Positions 18,421 through 27,247 of a stretch of DNA of 64,000 nucleotides are shown here, one piece after another; position 1 is the stretch's first letter; the number at the start of each line of letters is the position of its first letter. The notes under the pieces were generated by a model. The model had not been told where the DNA came from, did no database searches, and saw nothing but the letters and a program-made list of their open reading frames with translations. Source of the DNA: Vibrio sp. JPW-9-11-11 (GTDB lineage: Bacteria > Pseudomonadota > Gammaproteobacteria > Enterobacterales > Vibrionaceae); the NCBI RefSeq assembly GCF_013369335.1, contig NZ_SZQJ01000004.1:248001-312000 (forward strand), in the 5' to 3' direction. The position numbers and the translations under genes are program-made.

Positions 18421-18849
18421 CTAGCGCTCAAATCTAACATGAGGTTTAAGCTCGACCACGTTGCCTTCGGGATCGTCTAAATAGATAGAGCGGCCAAAGC
18501 CTTGTGCGCCATAGCGCTTAGCAAATTCGGAGGTGGTGACATTATGTTGCTTGAGGTAGTCGAGCAGTTCCTGTTCGTCAAAGTCTTCAATTTGCAAGCA
18601 AAAGTGGTCGACATTGCGTCCATCTTGCTGGGGCGCTTTTCCGCCGAGTTTTCCTAACTCACTGTCTACTGGAACAATATCAATCAAGGCGCTGCCTGCG
18701 CGGCACTGAACCAGACCAATGTCTTCTTTCTCACGCTCTATCGGGCAGCCAAGAATGTCGCGATAGAAATGCAACATGGCGTCGAGTTGAGTGGTGCGAA
18801 CTACTACATGGTCGAGCGCCACCACTTGAATGGGGTTTTGGTGAGTCAT
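18421..18849 (-). CDS. VOC-family (glyoxalase-like) protein
   Basis: 142-residue single vicinal-oxygen-chelate module. Early HVVVRT provides a candidate metal histidine, HFCLQIEDFD a second histidine, and GNVVELKPHV near the C-terminus the glutamate ligand. The overall pattern (LDHVVVRTTQLDAMLHFYRDILG) is that of glyoxalase/bleomycin-resistance proteins. It may be a hydrolase, isomerase or dioxygenase relative; no substrate can be inferred. AGGAGG-type sequence lies just upstream of the ATG. It is co-oriented with the M20 gene (73-base gap), so co-transcription is possible. Confidence 0.85.
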   Translation of the reverse strand: MTHQNPIQVVALDHVVVRTTQLDAMLHFYRDILGCPIEREKEDIGLVQCRAGSALIDIVPVDSELGKLGGKAPQQDGRNVDHFCLQIEDFDEQELLDYLKQHNVTTSEFAKRYGAQGFGRSIYLDDPEGNVVELKPHVRFER

Positions 18850-18931
18850 TTTTCCTCCTTAACTCAAACTCTAAACATAGTATACGTATCCGGTTTTGTG
18901 AGGATCGTGAGCGAACATGAGCAGACAAAAA

Positions 18932-18963
18932 AATGAGCGCACAAGGCGCACAAGGCGCTCATT
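18932..18963 (-). terminator. Terminator of BCCT transporter gene
   Basis: Arms AATGAGCGC and GCGCTCATT; on the minus strand the stem is followed by a run of seven T residues. It lies 28 bases after the BCCT stop codon. Confidence 0.85.
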
Positions 18964-18991
18964 GTCTGAGAAATTGAGGATTAGCGAACGG

Positions 18992-20602
18992 TTAGCGAGC
19001 GGCGACACTGTGGCTGGCGTCGTTTTGATAGGCGGGCAATTCAGAGCGCAGCCCTTTGATCAAACTCACACACATCACCAGCAATACTAAGGTAAACGGT
19101 AGGCCTGTGGCCACCACGCCAGATTGCAGCGCTTGTAGGGCTTCTTTGCCGCCTATCCACAACATGACGGCGGCGATAGAGCCTTCGATGCACGCCCAGA
19201 AAATACGCTGTGGTACGGGCGCATCAATCTTACCGCCGGCGGTAATGCTATCGATGACCAACGATCCTGAGTCCGACGAGGTGATGAAGAACACCAAAAT
19301 CAAACCGATAGACAGCACCGAAATAATTGAGCTGTAGGGCAATGCGTCGTAGACATGGAATAGAGTGAGCGAGATGTCGGTCAAGCCATTGGCGCCGAGC
19401 TCGCCAACTTTGTTCACTACTTGGTCGAGGGCAATACCACCAAACACCGACATCCAAATCAAGGTCACGACTGTTGGAATGACAATCACGGCAAAAATGA
19501 ACTCTCGCACTGTACGACCTTTTGAAACCCGTGCGATGAACATGCCGACAAATGGAGACCAAGAGACCCACCAAGCCCAGTAAAATACTGTCCAGCCATG
19601 CATCCAAGCACTATCTTCACGGCCATGAGGGTTACTCAAAGGCAAGATGTTTTGCACGTAGGCAAGCGTACTATCCCAGATTGAGGCAAATGCGATGTCG
19701 TAACTGATCAGCATCACAAAGGCCAAAAGAGCAAACGCAATGACCATATTGACGTTACTCAGTAGCTTAACGCCACCGTCAATACCACGGATCACCGATA
19801 GCACTGCAATAAAGGTAACAAAAGCAATCACCACCATTTGCATGCCGATGCCGCCGTCTAACCCAAAGACATGGTTGATACCGCTGGTGGCTTGTTGAGC
19901 CCCTAGGCCAAGTGAGGTTGCTAAACCAAATAAGGTCGATAGAACGGCTAGAATGTCAATCACGTGGCCAAGCCAGCCCCATGCTCGGTCACCAAATAGA
20001 GGGTAAAACGCCGAGCGTAATGAAAGCGGTAGGCCTTTGTTAAACGCAAAAAAAGCGAGCGATAGGGCAACAATGGCATAAATCGCCCAGCCGTGGATTC
20101 CCCAATGGAACATGGTTGCGCCCATGGCTAAAGATTTCGCCTCCGCACTATAAGGTTCGGCGTTAAGAGGCATGCCCCACCAGTCGGTAAAGTAGGCGGT
20201 TGGTTCGGCAACACTCCAAAACAGCAAGCCAATACCCATACCGGCGGCAAACAACATAGACAACCATGAAACGGTGGAGTGCTCCGCTTTGGCTTCTTTA
20301 CCACCGATACGAATTTTCCCTAGTGGGGAGAGCAATAACCCAATCGCAAAAAGAATGAAAAAGTTAGTCGACCACATAAAGAAGAGGTCAAAGTCAGCGA
20401 TGATGCTATTTCTGAGCCCGTTTAACGCGTCACGAGCGGTAGCGGGATCGACAATAAGAAGAGAGAGAAGACAAAGAATCACAAGACCAGCACTAATCCC
20501 AAACACTGGATTGTGGATATCGAAACCCCACTTTTGCACGTTGTCTTGGCCAACCTGATAATCAGTCGTTTCGATACTATATTTTTTTAATGCATTTTCC
20601 AT
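18992..20602 (-). CDS. BCCT-family betaine/choline/carnitine transporter
   Basis: 536-residue inner-membrane transporter of the betaine-choline-carnitine family with twelve predicted membrane helices. Diagnostic segments are GIGLLFWSVAEP in TM3 region, and WWVSWSPFVGMFIARVSKGRT in the TM8 region, the most conserved BCCT stretch. Such carriers import compatible solutes driven by Na+ or H+, or exchange them. Vibrios carry several, used in osmoadaptation. The substrate is not resolved. It lacks the long C-terminal regulatory tail of BetT. It is monocistronic with its own terminator. Confidence 0.92.
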   Translation of the reverse strand: MENALKKYSIETTDYQVGQDNVQKWGFDIHNPVFGISAGLVILCLLSLLIVDPATARDALNGLRNSIIADFDLFFMWSTNFFILFAIGLLLSPLGKIRIGGKEAKAEHSTVSWLSMLFAAGMGIGLLFWSVAEPTAYFTDWWGMPLNAEPYSAEAKSLAMGATMFHWGIHGWAIYAIVALSLAFFAFNKGLPLSLRSAFYPLFGDRAWGWLGHVIDILAVLSTLFGLATSLGLGAQQATSGINHVFGLDGGIGMQMVVIAFVTFIAVLSVIRGIDGGVKLLSNVNMVIAFALLAFVMLISYDIAFASIWDSTLAYVQNILPLSNPHGREDSAWMHGWTVFYWAWWVSWSPFVGMFIARVSKGRTVREFIFAVIVIPTVVTLIWMSVFGGIALDQVVNKVGELGANGLTDISLTLFHVYDALPYSSIISVLSIGLILVFFITSSDSGSLVIDSITAGGKIDAPVPQRIFWACIEGSIAAVMLWIGGKEALQALQSGVVATGLPFTLVLLVMCVSLIKGLRSELPAYQNDASHSVAAR

Positions 20603-20888
20603 AAATACAAAGTAAACGTTTTTATTCTGTGTCGTTCTCTAACAAGAAAAACACTAAAAGCGCCCTCCAATAATTTGAGTTCAAATGAAATTTTGTGACG
20701 GAAGTATAACTATAATGCTATTTTTGTGCAAATATTACTTATTTTGTCAATTTTGATACGAAAAATCACTTCGGCGTCTAAAGGTTTGAGGTGTAATTTA
20801 TGGGTGGGCGTTATTGGCGTGCAGCTCTGGGATATGAGGCCTAAAAGCCGTTGGCAAATTGGACAGCGAAAAATTCACCGCAACAAAA
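20603..20888. other. Gene-free region between BCCT gene and ssrA
   Basis: About 290 bases hold the AT-rich BCCT promoter region and no convincing gene. I saw no integrase, no attachment-site duplicate and no mobile gene next to the ssrA 3' end. Confidence 0.6.
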
Positions 20889-20890
20889 AA

Positions 20891-20916
20891 GGCGCTAACT
20901 CCGAAGAGTTAGCGCC
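20891..20916 (-). terminator. ssrA terminator
   Basis: Arms GGCGCTAACTC and GAGTTAGCGCC with a four-base loop; on the minus strand it is followed by a T-run. It lies 13 bases beyond the CCA end of tmRNA. Confidence 0.93.
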
Positions 20917-20928
20917 TTTCCAAACGTT

Positions 20929-21295
20929 TGGTGGAGCTGGCGGGAGTTGAACCCGCGTCCAAGAACCATTCATCATTGGTACTACATGCTTAGTCGATCT
21001 TTAATTTCACCAGTGACCTGCGAATCGACACGCCAGCCAAAGGCTATCCTGAATTAAAATTCGCCGTTCATCTCTCAGGCGGGAGAATCCGGGCTAGCGC
21101 GTTTGGGTTTGATCCCTCGTTGGTCCCCGTCTTACGTGCGGAAGCTAGGGCGAGAGAGCTCTGAGCAGGTTATTAAGCTGCTAGTGCGTAGTTTTCGTCG
21201 TTTGCGACTATTTTTTTGCGGCTTTTTACGTGGCCAACCGCCCCACGGCATGCACCTCAGACTGCAAAATTCCTGTCGAATCCTAAATCAGCCCC
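20929..21295 (-). ncRNA. ssrA: Transfer-messenger RNA (tmRNA)
   Basis: 367-nt tmRNA that rescues stalled ribosomes together with SmpB. The 5' end begins GGGGCTGATTTAGG and the 3' end TCCCGCCAGCTCCACCA, pairing to form the alanine-acceptor-like tRNA domain. The tag reading frame lies at 21173-21205 on the minus strand and encodes ANDENYALAA followed by a TAA stop. The encoded CCA is present. In V. cholerae the ssrA 3' end is the integration site of the VPI pathogenicity island; here the gene is intact and not followed by an integrase. Confidence 0.97.
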
Positions 21296-21309
21296 AAAGT
21301 GTTCCTCGC

Positions 21310-21337
21310 ATAGTACCAGAAAAGTGTACCCTGTCTA
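21310..21337 (-). promoter_or_regulatory. Candidate ssrA promoter
   Basis: Minus-strand hexamers TAGACA (21332-21337) and TACTAT (21310-21315) are separated by 16 bases in the gap between smpB and ssrA. Both match sigma70 consensus moderately. Confidence 0.5.
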
Positions 21338-21362
21338 GCCTTGCGCGTTTAAGTGCTCAATA

Positions 21363-21848
21363 TTAACGCAGCGAGCTTTTCATCACGCGCGCTTTCTCTC
21401 TAGCCCAATCTTTTTCTTTAAGATCAGTACGTTTGTCGTGAAGCTTTTTACCTTTCGCGACACCGATCTTCATCTTAACCCACGAACGCGACCAGTAGAG
21501 AGACAGCGCGGCTAACGTCATACCCTCTCGGTTAATACGTCCGAGTAAGTTGTCGAGTTCTCGACGGCTTAGTAGTAGTTTACGAACACGTGTAGGGTTG
21601 GCTACCACGTGCGTCGATGCTTGATTTAATGGAGTAATCGTCATGCCACTGACAAAGGCTTCTCCGTCACGCATAAAGACATAGCTTTCTGCGATATTGG
21701 CCTTGCCTTGACGAAGTGACTTAACTTCCCAGCCTTGAAGCTCCATGCCTGCTTCGATTTCATCATCGATGAAATACTCATGGCGAGCTTTCTTATTGAC
21801 AGCGATGGTATTGCTACCCGCTTTTTGTTTCGATTTTTTCTTTGCCAT
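21363..21848 (-). CDS. smpB: SsrA-binding protein SmpB
   Basis: 161-residue partner of tmRNA that mimics the anticodon arm in the A-site. Characteristic segments are [31 protein letters not shown] and the C-terminal basic tail [24 protein letters not shown], whose helix enters the mRNA channel. Length matches the family (about 160). It lies just upstream of ssrA on the same strand and divergent from ratA across 117 bases. Confidence 0.97.
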   Translation of the reverse strand: MAKKKSKQKAGSNTIAVNKKARHEYFIDDEIEAGMELQGWEVKSLRQGKANIAESYVFMRDGEAFVSGMTITPLNQASTHVVANPTRVRKLLLSRRELDNLLGRINREGMTLAALSLYWSRSWVKMKIGVAKGKKLHDKRTDLKEKDWAREKARVMKSSLR

Positions 21849-21965
21849 AATCGCTGCATTATACGGATAGGATGTAAGTTAGGAAATCCCTTTATTTGCG
21901 CTGAGTGCAAATAAAAGTAAAATTGCCTCATGCTTGAGGTTCAAGCGGTATCACGAGGAGTTCAT

Positions 21966-22409
21966 ATGAAGCAAGTTAGCCGTTCTGCATTGGTGTCATT
22001 CAGTGCCGAGCAGATGTTCAATCTAGTGAACGATGTTGCCAGTTACCCGGAGTTTTTACCGGGTTGCTCGGGTTCACGTGTGATTGAATCGAGCTCTAAC
22101 GCGATGGTGGCTTCTGTAGATGTGGCAAAAGCAGGGATAAGCAAAACGTTCACCACGGCCAACGAGTTAATCAACGGTGAAGCCATTATGATGAACTTGG
22201 TCGATGGCCCTTTTAAAACCCTGAAAGGGGGGTGGTTTTTTACTCCGCTGGATGAGCAAGCGTGTAAGGTTGAGCTGAAACTTGAGTTTGAGTTTTCCAG
22301 CAAAATGATCGAAATGGCATTTGGCAAGGTGTTTAACGAGCTCACCAATAATATGGTCAATGCGTTTACCAAGAGAGCTAAACAGGTGTATTCAGTTTAT
22401 GAGTATTGA
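21966..22409 (+). CDS. ratA: RatA, SRPBCC/COQ10-type protein
   Basis: 147 residues of the START-like polyketide cyclase family. In E. coli RatA has been described as a toxin blocking 70S assembly, while homologous COQ10 proteins bind ubiquinone; which applies here is unresolved. The pattern is [14 protein letters not shown] near the N-terminus and [20 protein letters not shown] at the C-terminus. The ATG at 21966 is preferred because GAGGAG lies seven bases upstream. It overlaps ratB by 11 bases, so translation is likely coupled. Confidence 0.9.
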   Translation: MKQVSRSALVSFSAEQMFNLVNDVASYPEFLPGCSGSRVIESSSNAMVASVDVAKAGISKTFTTANELINGEAIMMNLVDGPFKTLKGGWFFTPLDEQACKVELKLEFEFSSKMIEMAFGKVFNELTNNMVNAFTKRAKQVYSVYEY

Positions 22410-22752
22410 GTCGGATATGATCCATGTTGAGGTGGTCTATGCTCTGCCTCATGAGCAGCGTGTATTTACCTTGGTCGTGAATAAAGCGATGACGGTTGAG
22501 GAGATTATCGCCCAATCTGGCGTACTTGAACTCTATCCAGAGATCGATCTCAGTAAGAACAAGGTAGGGGTATTTAGTCGCAACGTTAAGCTAGATGCAA
22601 CGATAAACGATAGGGACCGTATTGAAATTTATCGCCCCTTGTTGGCTGACCCGAAAGAGATTCGCCGCAAACGTGCCGAGCAGGCTAAAGCGGCTGGTAA
22701 CGCAGACCCGGTCACCGGCGGGAAAAAGAACCCGTTAAGGAAAGAAAGTTAG
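22399..22752 (+). CDS. ratB: RnfH/RatB family protein
   Basis: 117-residue ubiquitin-like-fold protein of the RnfH family (UPF0125), usually found next to ratA. The beta-grasp pattern [22 protein letters not shown] and [20 protein letters not shown] is typical. The function is uncertain: RatB in the ratAB pair is not shown to be an antitoxin. The start is ATG at 22399, overlapping the ratA stop; ATG at 22417 is an alternative. The basic C-terminal tail is presumably disordered. Confidence 0.88.
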   Translation: MSIESDMIHVEVVYALPHEQRVFTLVVNKAMTVEEIIAQSGVLELYPEIDLSKNKVGVFSRNVKLDATINDRDRIEIYRPLLADPKEIRRKRAEQAKAAGNADPVTGGKKNPLRKES

Positions 22753-22818
22753 GCCAGCTACGCCTCCCTCAAGCTCACCTTGCGTAACAATCTTAAAGAT
22801 TACAGAGCTAAAAACGAC

Positions 22819-22845
22819 AAGGGTTGACACTGTGTGCCAACCCTT
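22819..22845. terminator. Bidirectional terminator between ratB and bamE
   Basis: Arms AAGGGTTG and CAACCCTT in the gap between two convergent genes; A/T-rich stretches flank both sides. Confidence 0.65.
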
Positions 22846-22864
22846 AAAATCTGACCATTGCTCG

Positions 22865-23224
22865 CTAGTTAATACTCTCGAAAAAATCACTACTAGGTGG
22901 GAAGTCACCAGTGATATTGACCAATTGCCCTTCGTCGTTGAAATCAGCAATTAAGTTTTTTTGCACAGAGTCGTAATGACCTTCTGTTTGGTGATAAATG
23001 TAGTACCAAGTGTCAGGATAGCCATTCTCGACCAGCATTGGTGAACCCATTACGTAGCGAACCTGTTCTTTAGTCATACCAAATTTGAGTTTTTCAACGG
23101 CACTTTGTTCGACATAGTTGCCTTGGTTTATATCAATGCGATAAACCAGTTTCTCTAGGAGAGAGCAGCCTGTCAGCATTGTCATTGCGAGTGGTACTGC
23201 GATAAGCCACTTTTTAAATTGCAT
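22865..23224 (-). CDS. bamE: Outer-membrane assembly lipoprotein BamE
   Basis: 119-residue lipoprotein component of the BAM complex that inserts beta-barrel proteins in the outer membrane. The signal peptide ends in a lipobox LTGC with the acylated cysteine at about residue 20. The conserved body includes [24 protein letters not shown] and DTWYYIYH, typical of SmpA/OmlA. It sits between recN and the ratAB pair, the usual gamma-proteobacterial order. A divergent arrangement is absent; recN is upstream on the same strand with its own promoter. Confidence 0.95.
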   Translation of the reverse strand: MQFKKWLIAVPLAMTMLTGCSLLEKLVYRIDINQGNYVEQSAVEKLKFGMTKEQVRYVMGSPMLVENGYPDTWYYIYHQTEGHYDSVQKNLIADFNDEGQLVNITGDFPPSSDFFESIN

Positions 23225-23396
23225 ACTTAAATTCTTTGTAACGGATAATGATCAAACTCAGCCGATAATAAACAAGCTAGAAGCTAAAGTAAAAAGCTGA
23301 GAGCGTTTTGAATTGTTTCAGACCGTGATTTTTGAATTTGGTTGCAAAGTAGAGCCAAAATTCTACCGTAAAGGGAACTTTGGCTCTGTTACATGG

Positions 23397-25061
23397 TTAA
23401 GCTGCGATAAGCAACTCTTTGGCATTAGCTAAGGTTGAGTCGGTAATTTCACTGCCGCCAAGTAAACGGGCTAACTCTGTTACGCGTTGCTCGTCGTCGA
23501 GGCGGTGCATTTGAGTTTCTGTTTTTCCTGCTTTGGTTTTCTTGGCGACAAACAGTTGCTGATGGCCACAGCCAGCCACTTGCGGTAAGTGGGTAACACA
23601 CAATACTTGAGTAGACTCGCCAAGTTTACGTAGCATTTTTCCGACCACGGCAGCGGTTGGCCCACTAATACCCACATCTACTTCATCGAAAATGAGGCTA
23701 GGGGTATCGACTTTTTGTGCGGTAATCACTTGGATAGCGAGTGAGATGCGTGAGAGTTCACCGCCAGAGGCCACTTTGGCGATAGGTTGCATAGGTTGAC
23801 CGGGGTTAGTCGAGACAACAAAGCAGACGTTATCCATACCGAGTGGTGATGGATGCGTACCTTCATTGTTCACTTCAATACTAAACTGAGCCTTTTCCAT
23901 ACTCAGTTCATGCATGCTGGCCGTGATCAGTTTGTTGAGCTCTTTGGCATAGCGCAGGCGAGATTTATGCAGCTTTTCTGCACAAGCTAAAAAGTCTTGA
24001 TACTTGGCTTCTACTTCTAATTGCAGTTCCTCGATACGTTCATCAGAACAGTCGAGTTTCTCGATTTGTGCTAGCAGGTCTTGATGATGTTGATAGAGTT
24101 CATCGGGCAGAGCGTGGTGTTTTCTCGCGATAGACATAACTTTAGAGAAGCGCTCTTCAACATAGGCCATACGCGCAGGGTCAACATCGATATTATCGAG
24201 ATAATTGCGCAACTCACTGTTGGCTTCTTCGAGCTGAATCATGGCTTCAGCTACCATATTGGGTAAGTCGATGAGCTTCTCATCCAGTTCTGCGAGCTGA
24301 ATTAAGGAGTGATTGGCCGATTGCAAAATACCAAGCGCATTAACCTCTTCACCCTCGTAGATAAGTTCGATGGCTTGTTGGCAGGTAGCGGCAAGCTCGC
24401 CGCTATTGGAGAGGCGCTTGTGTTCTTGTTCGAGCTGCTCATATTCATCCTCGCCAAGAGAGAGCTCATTAAGCTCTTTGATCTGATATTCGAGCAACTG
24501 CTTTTGTGCCATGTTTGCTGCACTGTTCTCTTTTAGTTGCTTGAGGTGATTGTCGGCCTGACGCCAGGCTTGGTAAGCTTTACGCGTGTTATTGAGTAAG
24601 TTGGCGTGGCCTGCGTATTGATCGAGCATCGCCATTTGATACTCGCTTTTCATCAATTGATGGTGAGCGTGTTGGCCGTGAATATTAATCAATAATTGAC
24701 CTAACGCTTTTAGTTGTGAAAGAGGCACTGGGCTACCATTAATGAAAGCTCGTGAGCGCCCTTCTTTGCTGATAATACGGCGTAGAATACAGTCACTGCC
24801 GTCGAGGAGATCGTTGTCTTCGAGCCAACGTGTGGCGTTAATATTGTTCTCGAGCGAAAAAGCGGCGCTCACTTCGGTTTTTTCTTCGCCTTGCCTTACC
24901 ATGCCGGCTTCGGCGCGCCCACCCAAACAGAGCCCCAGCGCATCGATAGCGATTGATTTACCAGCACCAGTTTCACCCGTGATCGTGGTCATTCCTTTGG
25001 AGAGCTCTAGTTGTAGAGACTTAACAATTGCAAAATTATTAACACTTAGATGAGCCAGCAT
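23397..25061 (-). CDS. recN: DNA repair protein RecN
   Basis: SMC-like ATPase for double-strand break repair. Walker A GETGAGKS is at residues 29-36; a long coiled-coil middle section runs about 155-365; the C-terminal ATPase lobe has [14 protein letters not shown] (signature) and [13 protein letters not shown] (Walker B). The ATG at 25061 is preferred because AGGTG is six bases upstream and the resulting 554 residues match E. coli RecN (553); GTG at 25070 is the alternative. Two LexA-like boxes lie directly upstream, so SOS induction is expected. Confidence 0.95.
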   Translation of the reverse strand: MLAHLSVNNFAIVKSLQLELSKGMTTITGETGAGKSIAIDALGLCLGGRAEAGMVRQGEEKTEVSAAFSLENNINATRWLEDNDLLDGSDCILRRIISKEGRSRAFINGSPVPLSQLKALGQLLINIHGQHAHHQLMKSEYQMAMLDQYAGHANLLNNTRKAYQAWRQADNHLKQLKENSAANMAQKQLLEYQIKELNELSLGEDEYEQLEQEHKRLSNSGELAATCQQAIELIYEGEEVNALGILQSANHSLIQLAELDEKLIDLPNMVAEAMIQLEEANSELRNYLDNIDVDPARMAYVEERFSKVMSIARKHHALPDELYQHHQDLLAQIEKLDCSDERIEELQLEVEAKYQDFLACAEKLHKSRLRYAKELNKLITASMHELSMEKAQFSIEVNNEGTHPSPLGMDNVCFVVSTNPGQPMQPIAKVASGGELSRISLAIQVITAQKVDTPSLIFDEVDVGISGPTAAVVGKMLRKLGESTQVLCVTHLPQVAGCGHQQLFVAKKTKAGKTETQMHRLDDEQRVTELARLLGGSEITDSTLANAKELLIAA

Positions 25062-25088
25062 TTCCTGCACCTGTTTAAATGAACAATA

Positions 25089-25126
25089 CTGTATAAGAAG
25101 ATAGTATATACTGTTTCTTTATACAG
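25089..25126 (-). promoter_or_regulatory. LexA (SOS) boxes upstream of recN
   Basis: CTGTTTCTTTATACAG at 25111-25126 is a full CTG-N10-CAG LexA box. A second, imperfect box CTGTATAAGAAGATAG at 25089-25104 follows on the recN side. E. coli recN also has multiple LexA boxes. Both are 28-65 bases from the recN start. Confidence 0.85.
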
Positions 25127-25145
25127 TAAAGTTGCAGGTGAGAAA

Positions 25146-25260
25146 AAATGTGAGCGAGCGCGGACTTCGTCCTTCGAGATGCTAGAGCGCTTCGCTCCGA
25201 GATTGGGCTTTACCTTTCGAGAGGTGCACGATGCTGCTGAGTAGGCATCTGATACTAAGT
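25146..25260. repeat. Vibrio-type palindromic intergenic element
   Basis: GC-richer, hairpin-rich segment between recN and nadK. It contains short stems GGAC-ttc-GTCC and GAGCG-cttc-GCTC and the phrase CTAGAGCGCTTCGCTCC. I recall similar words scattered in Vibrio genomes, but copy number could not be tested here. Confidence 0.45.
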
Positions 25261-25296
25261 TTTTTGTTAGGGACTTACATCTTAAATGCAGAAAAA

Positions 25297-25322
25297 AAGG
25301 TTGACGCCTAAACATCAACCTT
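25297..25322 (-). terminator. nadK terminator
   Basis: Arms AAGGTTGA and TCAACCTT; read on the minus strand the stem is followed by a seven-T run. It lies just after the nadK stop and isolates it from recN. Confidence 0.9.
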
Positions 25323-25336
25323 CCAAGAATTTCTCG

Positions 25337-26221
25337 CTAAAACAGCTTACTCGACCAACCAAGTTTGTTTCGAAGCACGTGGTAGTAACTGTAATCTTTT
25401 GGGTGAATAAGCTTCAGTACGTTCGGGCTCTGGTAAATATGCACTTCATCGCCCGGCGAGACGGGGAGTGATACCTGTCCATCGCAACTCACTTCTTGGG
25501 TGCCGCGATTATCCGGCGAAACGATCAGTTTGATGTGACGTTTGCTATCGACGACTAATGGTCGACTTGAGAGAGTGTGTGGGAACATAGGCACCAATGA
25601 TATGGCATTGAGGCTGGGCGATAAGATAGGACCTCCTCCTGACAAAGAGTAGGCGGTAGACCCTGTCGGTGTGGCAACAATCAGCCCGTCGGCGCGCAGC
25701 GAAAAAGCGAAGCTTTCATCAATATAGACTTCAAACTCAATCATATGCGCCACTTGACCTGGGTGCAAAACCGCCTCATTGAGTGCCGCATTGTGGCTTT
25801 TTACCTGGCCGTGTCGGTGCACTTCTGCTTCTAAAAGAAACCGTTCTTCTTCTATAAAGTCCCCTGCCAATACGCTCGACAGGGCTTGTTGAAAATCTTC
25901 TGGGTTGAGGTCGGTGAGAAAACCCAGGTTGCCACGGTTGACACCGATCACCGAAATATCAAAGCGAGATAACACACGTGCTGCACCGAGCATGTTGCCG
26001 TCGCCGCCAACCACGATAGCTAGGTCTGCGATACGTCCAAGTTGAATTAGGCTGGCAAAGTCGTCGCTAGGGATATCGTCTAAAATTTCACACAGACGAT
26101 CATCGATGTAGACCTTATAGCCTTGATCTTTCAGCCAAGTGTAGAGTTCTTTGTGAGTGGCAATGGCTTGCTGATCTCTAGGCTTTCCAATGATGGCGAT
26201 CACTTCAAAAGGTTTTTTCAT
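25337..26221 (-). CDS. nadK: NAD kinase
   Basis: 294-residue cytosolic enzyme phosphorylating NAD to NADP. The GGDGN motif (residues 72-76, in [13 protein letters not shown]) is the diagnostic nucleotide site. A second conserved block is [21 protein letters not shown]. Length matches E. coli NadK (292). It is divergent from grpE, which has its own heat-shock-type promoter in the shared 144-base gap. It has its own terminator. Confidence 0.97.
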   Translation of the reverse strand: MKKPFEVIAIIGKPRDQQAIATHKELYTWLKDQGYKVYIDDRLCEILDDIPSDDFASLIQLGRIADLAIVVGGDGNMLGAARVLSRFDISVIGVNRGNLGFLTDLNPEDFQQALSSVLAGDFIEEERFLLEAEVHRHGQVKSHNAALNEAVLHPGQVAHMIEFEVYIDESFAFSLRADGLIVATPTGSTAYSLSGGGPILSPSLNAISLVPMFPHTLSSRPLVVDSKRHIKLIVSPDNRGTQEVSCDGQVSLPVSPGDEVHIYQSPNVLKLIHPKDYSYYHVLRNKLGWSSKLF

Positions 26222-26242
26222 AGGTTTTCCGCACCAAATAGG

Positions 26243-26268
26243 CTTGAATCGACAATCTTCATCCCCAT
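26243..26268 (+). promoter_or_regulatory. sigma32 heat-shock promoter of grpE
   Basis: CTTGAA at 26243-26248, 14 bases, then CCCCAT at 26263-26268. This matches the RpoH consensus (CTTGAA, N13-15, CCCCAT) closely and lies about 98 bases before the grpE ATG. Confidence 0.85.
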
Positions 26269-26365
26269 AATAATGGCAAGTTAGCTATTTATGCGAGTTT
26301 TTGTGTATCTCAATACGATAAACGTGACGTATTGGGGACCAATAGATATGAGTTCTGGAGATATC

Positions 26366-26962
26366 ATGAGCAACGAAGAAAACAAAGTGACAGAAGAAGA
26401 GCTAGATCAAATCATCGAAGAGGCTGAAAAAGTTGAAGCGGCTGCGCAAGAGGCAGAAGCGGAGCTAGAAGAAGTTGGTGATGAGAAAGACGCTAAGATT
26501 GCTCAGTTGGAAGCCGCGCTGCTGACGAGCGAAGCAAAAGTTCAAGAGCAACAAGACAGTGTGCTTCGCGCCAAAGCGGAAGTTGAAAACATGCGTCGTC
26601 GTACGGAAACAGAGATTGATAAAGCACGTAAATACGCACTGAACAAGTTTGCTGAAGAGTTGCTACCTGTTATTGATAACTTAGAGCGTGCTATTCAAGC
26701 GGCTGACACCGAGAATGAAGTGATTAAACCATTACTCGAAGGGGTTGAGCTGACGCATAAAACCTTTGTTGATGCGGTCTCTAAGTTTGGCCTAAAAGAA
26801 ATTAATCCTGAGGGTGAAACGTTCAATCCAGAGATGCATCAGGCGATGTCTATTCAAGAAAGCCCAGATCATGAATCGAACACGGTGATGTTTGTGATGC
26901 AGAAAGGTTATGAACTCAATGGCCGTGTTATCCGTCCTGCGATGGTTATGGTTGCAAAATAA
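26366..26962 (+). CDS. grpE: Nucleotide exchange factor GrpE
   Basis: 198-residue cochaperone that releases ADP from DnaK. An acidic, coiled-coil N-terminal half (about 1-85) is followed by [13 protein letters not shown] and the C-terminal beta domain ending [14 protein letters not shown], as in the family. The start ATG at 26366 has GGAG six bases upstream; an upstream ATG at 26291 would add 25 unlike residues and overlap the promoter's downstream leader. It is not adjacent to dnaK: a symporter gene lies between. Confidence 0.96.
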   Translation: MSNEENKVTEEELDQIIEEAEKVEAAAQEAEAELEEVGDEKDAKIAQLEAALLTSEAKVQEQQDSVLRAKAEVENMRRRTETEIDKARKYALNKFAEELLPVIDNLERAIQAADTENEVIKPLLEGVELTHKTFVDAVSKFGLKEINPEGETFNPEMHQAMSIQESPDHESNTVMFVMQKGYELNGRVIRPAMVMVAK

Positions 26963-26991
26963 CCCATAGTTCCAATCAAAACGTTTAGAAA

Positions 26992-27018
26992 AGAGAGGCT
27001 TAGCCTCTCTTTTTTTTT
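26992..27018 (+). terminator. grpE terminator
   Basis: Arms AGAGAGGCT and AGCCTCTCT followed by about nine T residues, 30 bases after the grpE stop. Confidence 0.93.
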
Positions 27019-27247
27019 GCCTGTCAGACCAGATTGCGTACGGTCCGACAACTTCTTGATTTGGTGAATTATTCTTTAATCTAACGTTATGTGAAAATTA
27101 ATTTCGGATTTGAAACTTGTAACATTATCGTAAACAAAGTCTTTATTTTGTAACTTTAATGTGTACCATGTGCGAACTCCGTCGGTAAAACTGGCGGAAT
27201 AAACTATAAAACCATAAATTATAAACACAACATTCTGGAGATGAATG

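Noticed and set aside
20726..20950. 75-residue frame upstream of ssrA on the plus strand
   Set aside because: It runs through the ssrA terminator and into the end of tmRNA, with no ribosome binding site and no recognisable protein.
26978..27245. Candidate small gene or CRP site in the grpE-symporter gap
   Set aside because: Only AT-rich spacing and one imperfect TGTGA word; no ribosome binding site with a conserved frame.
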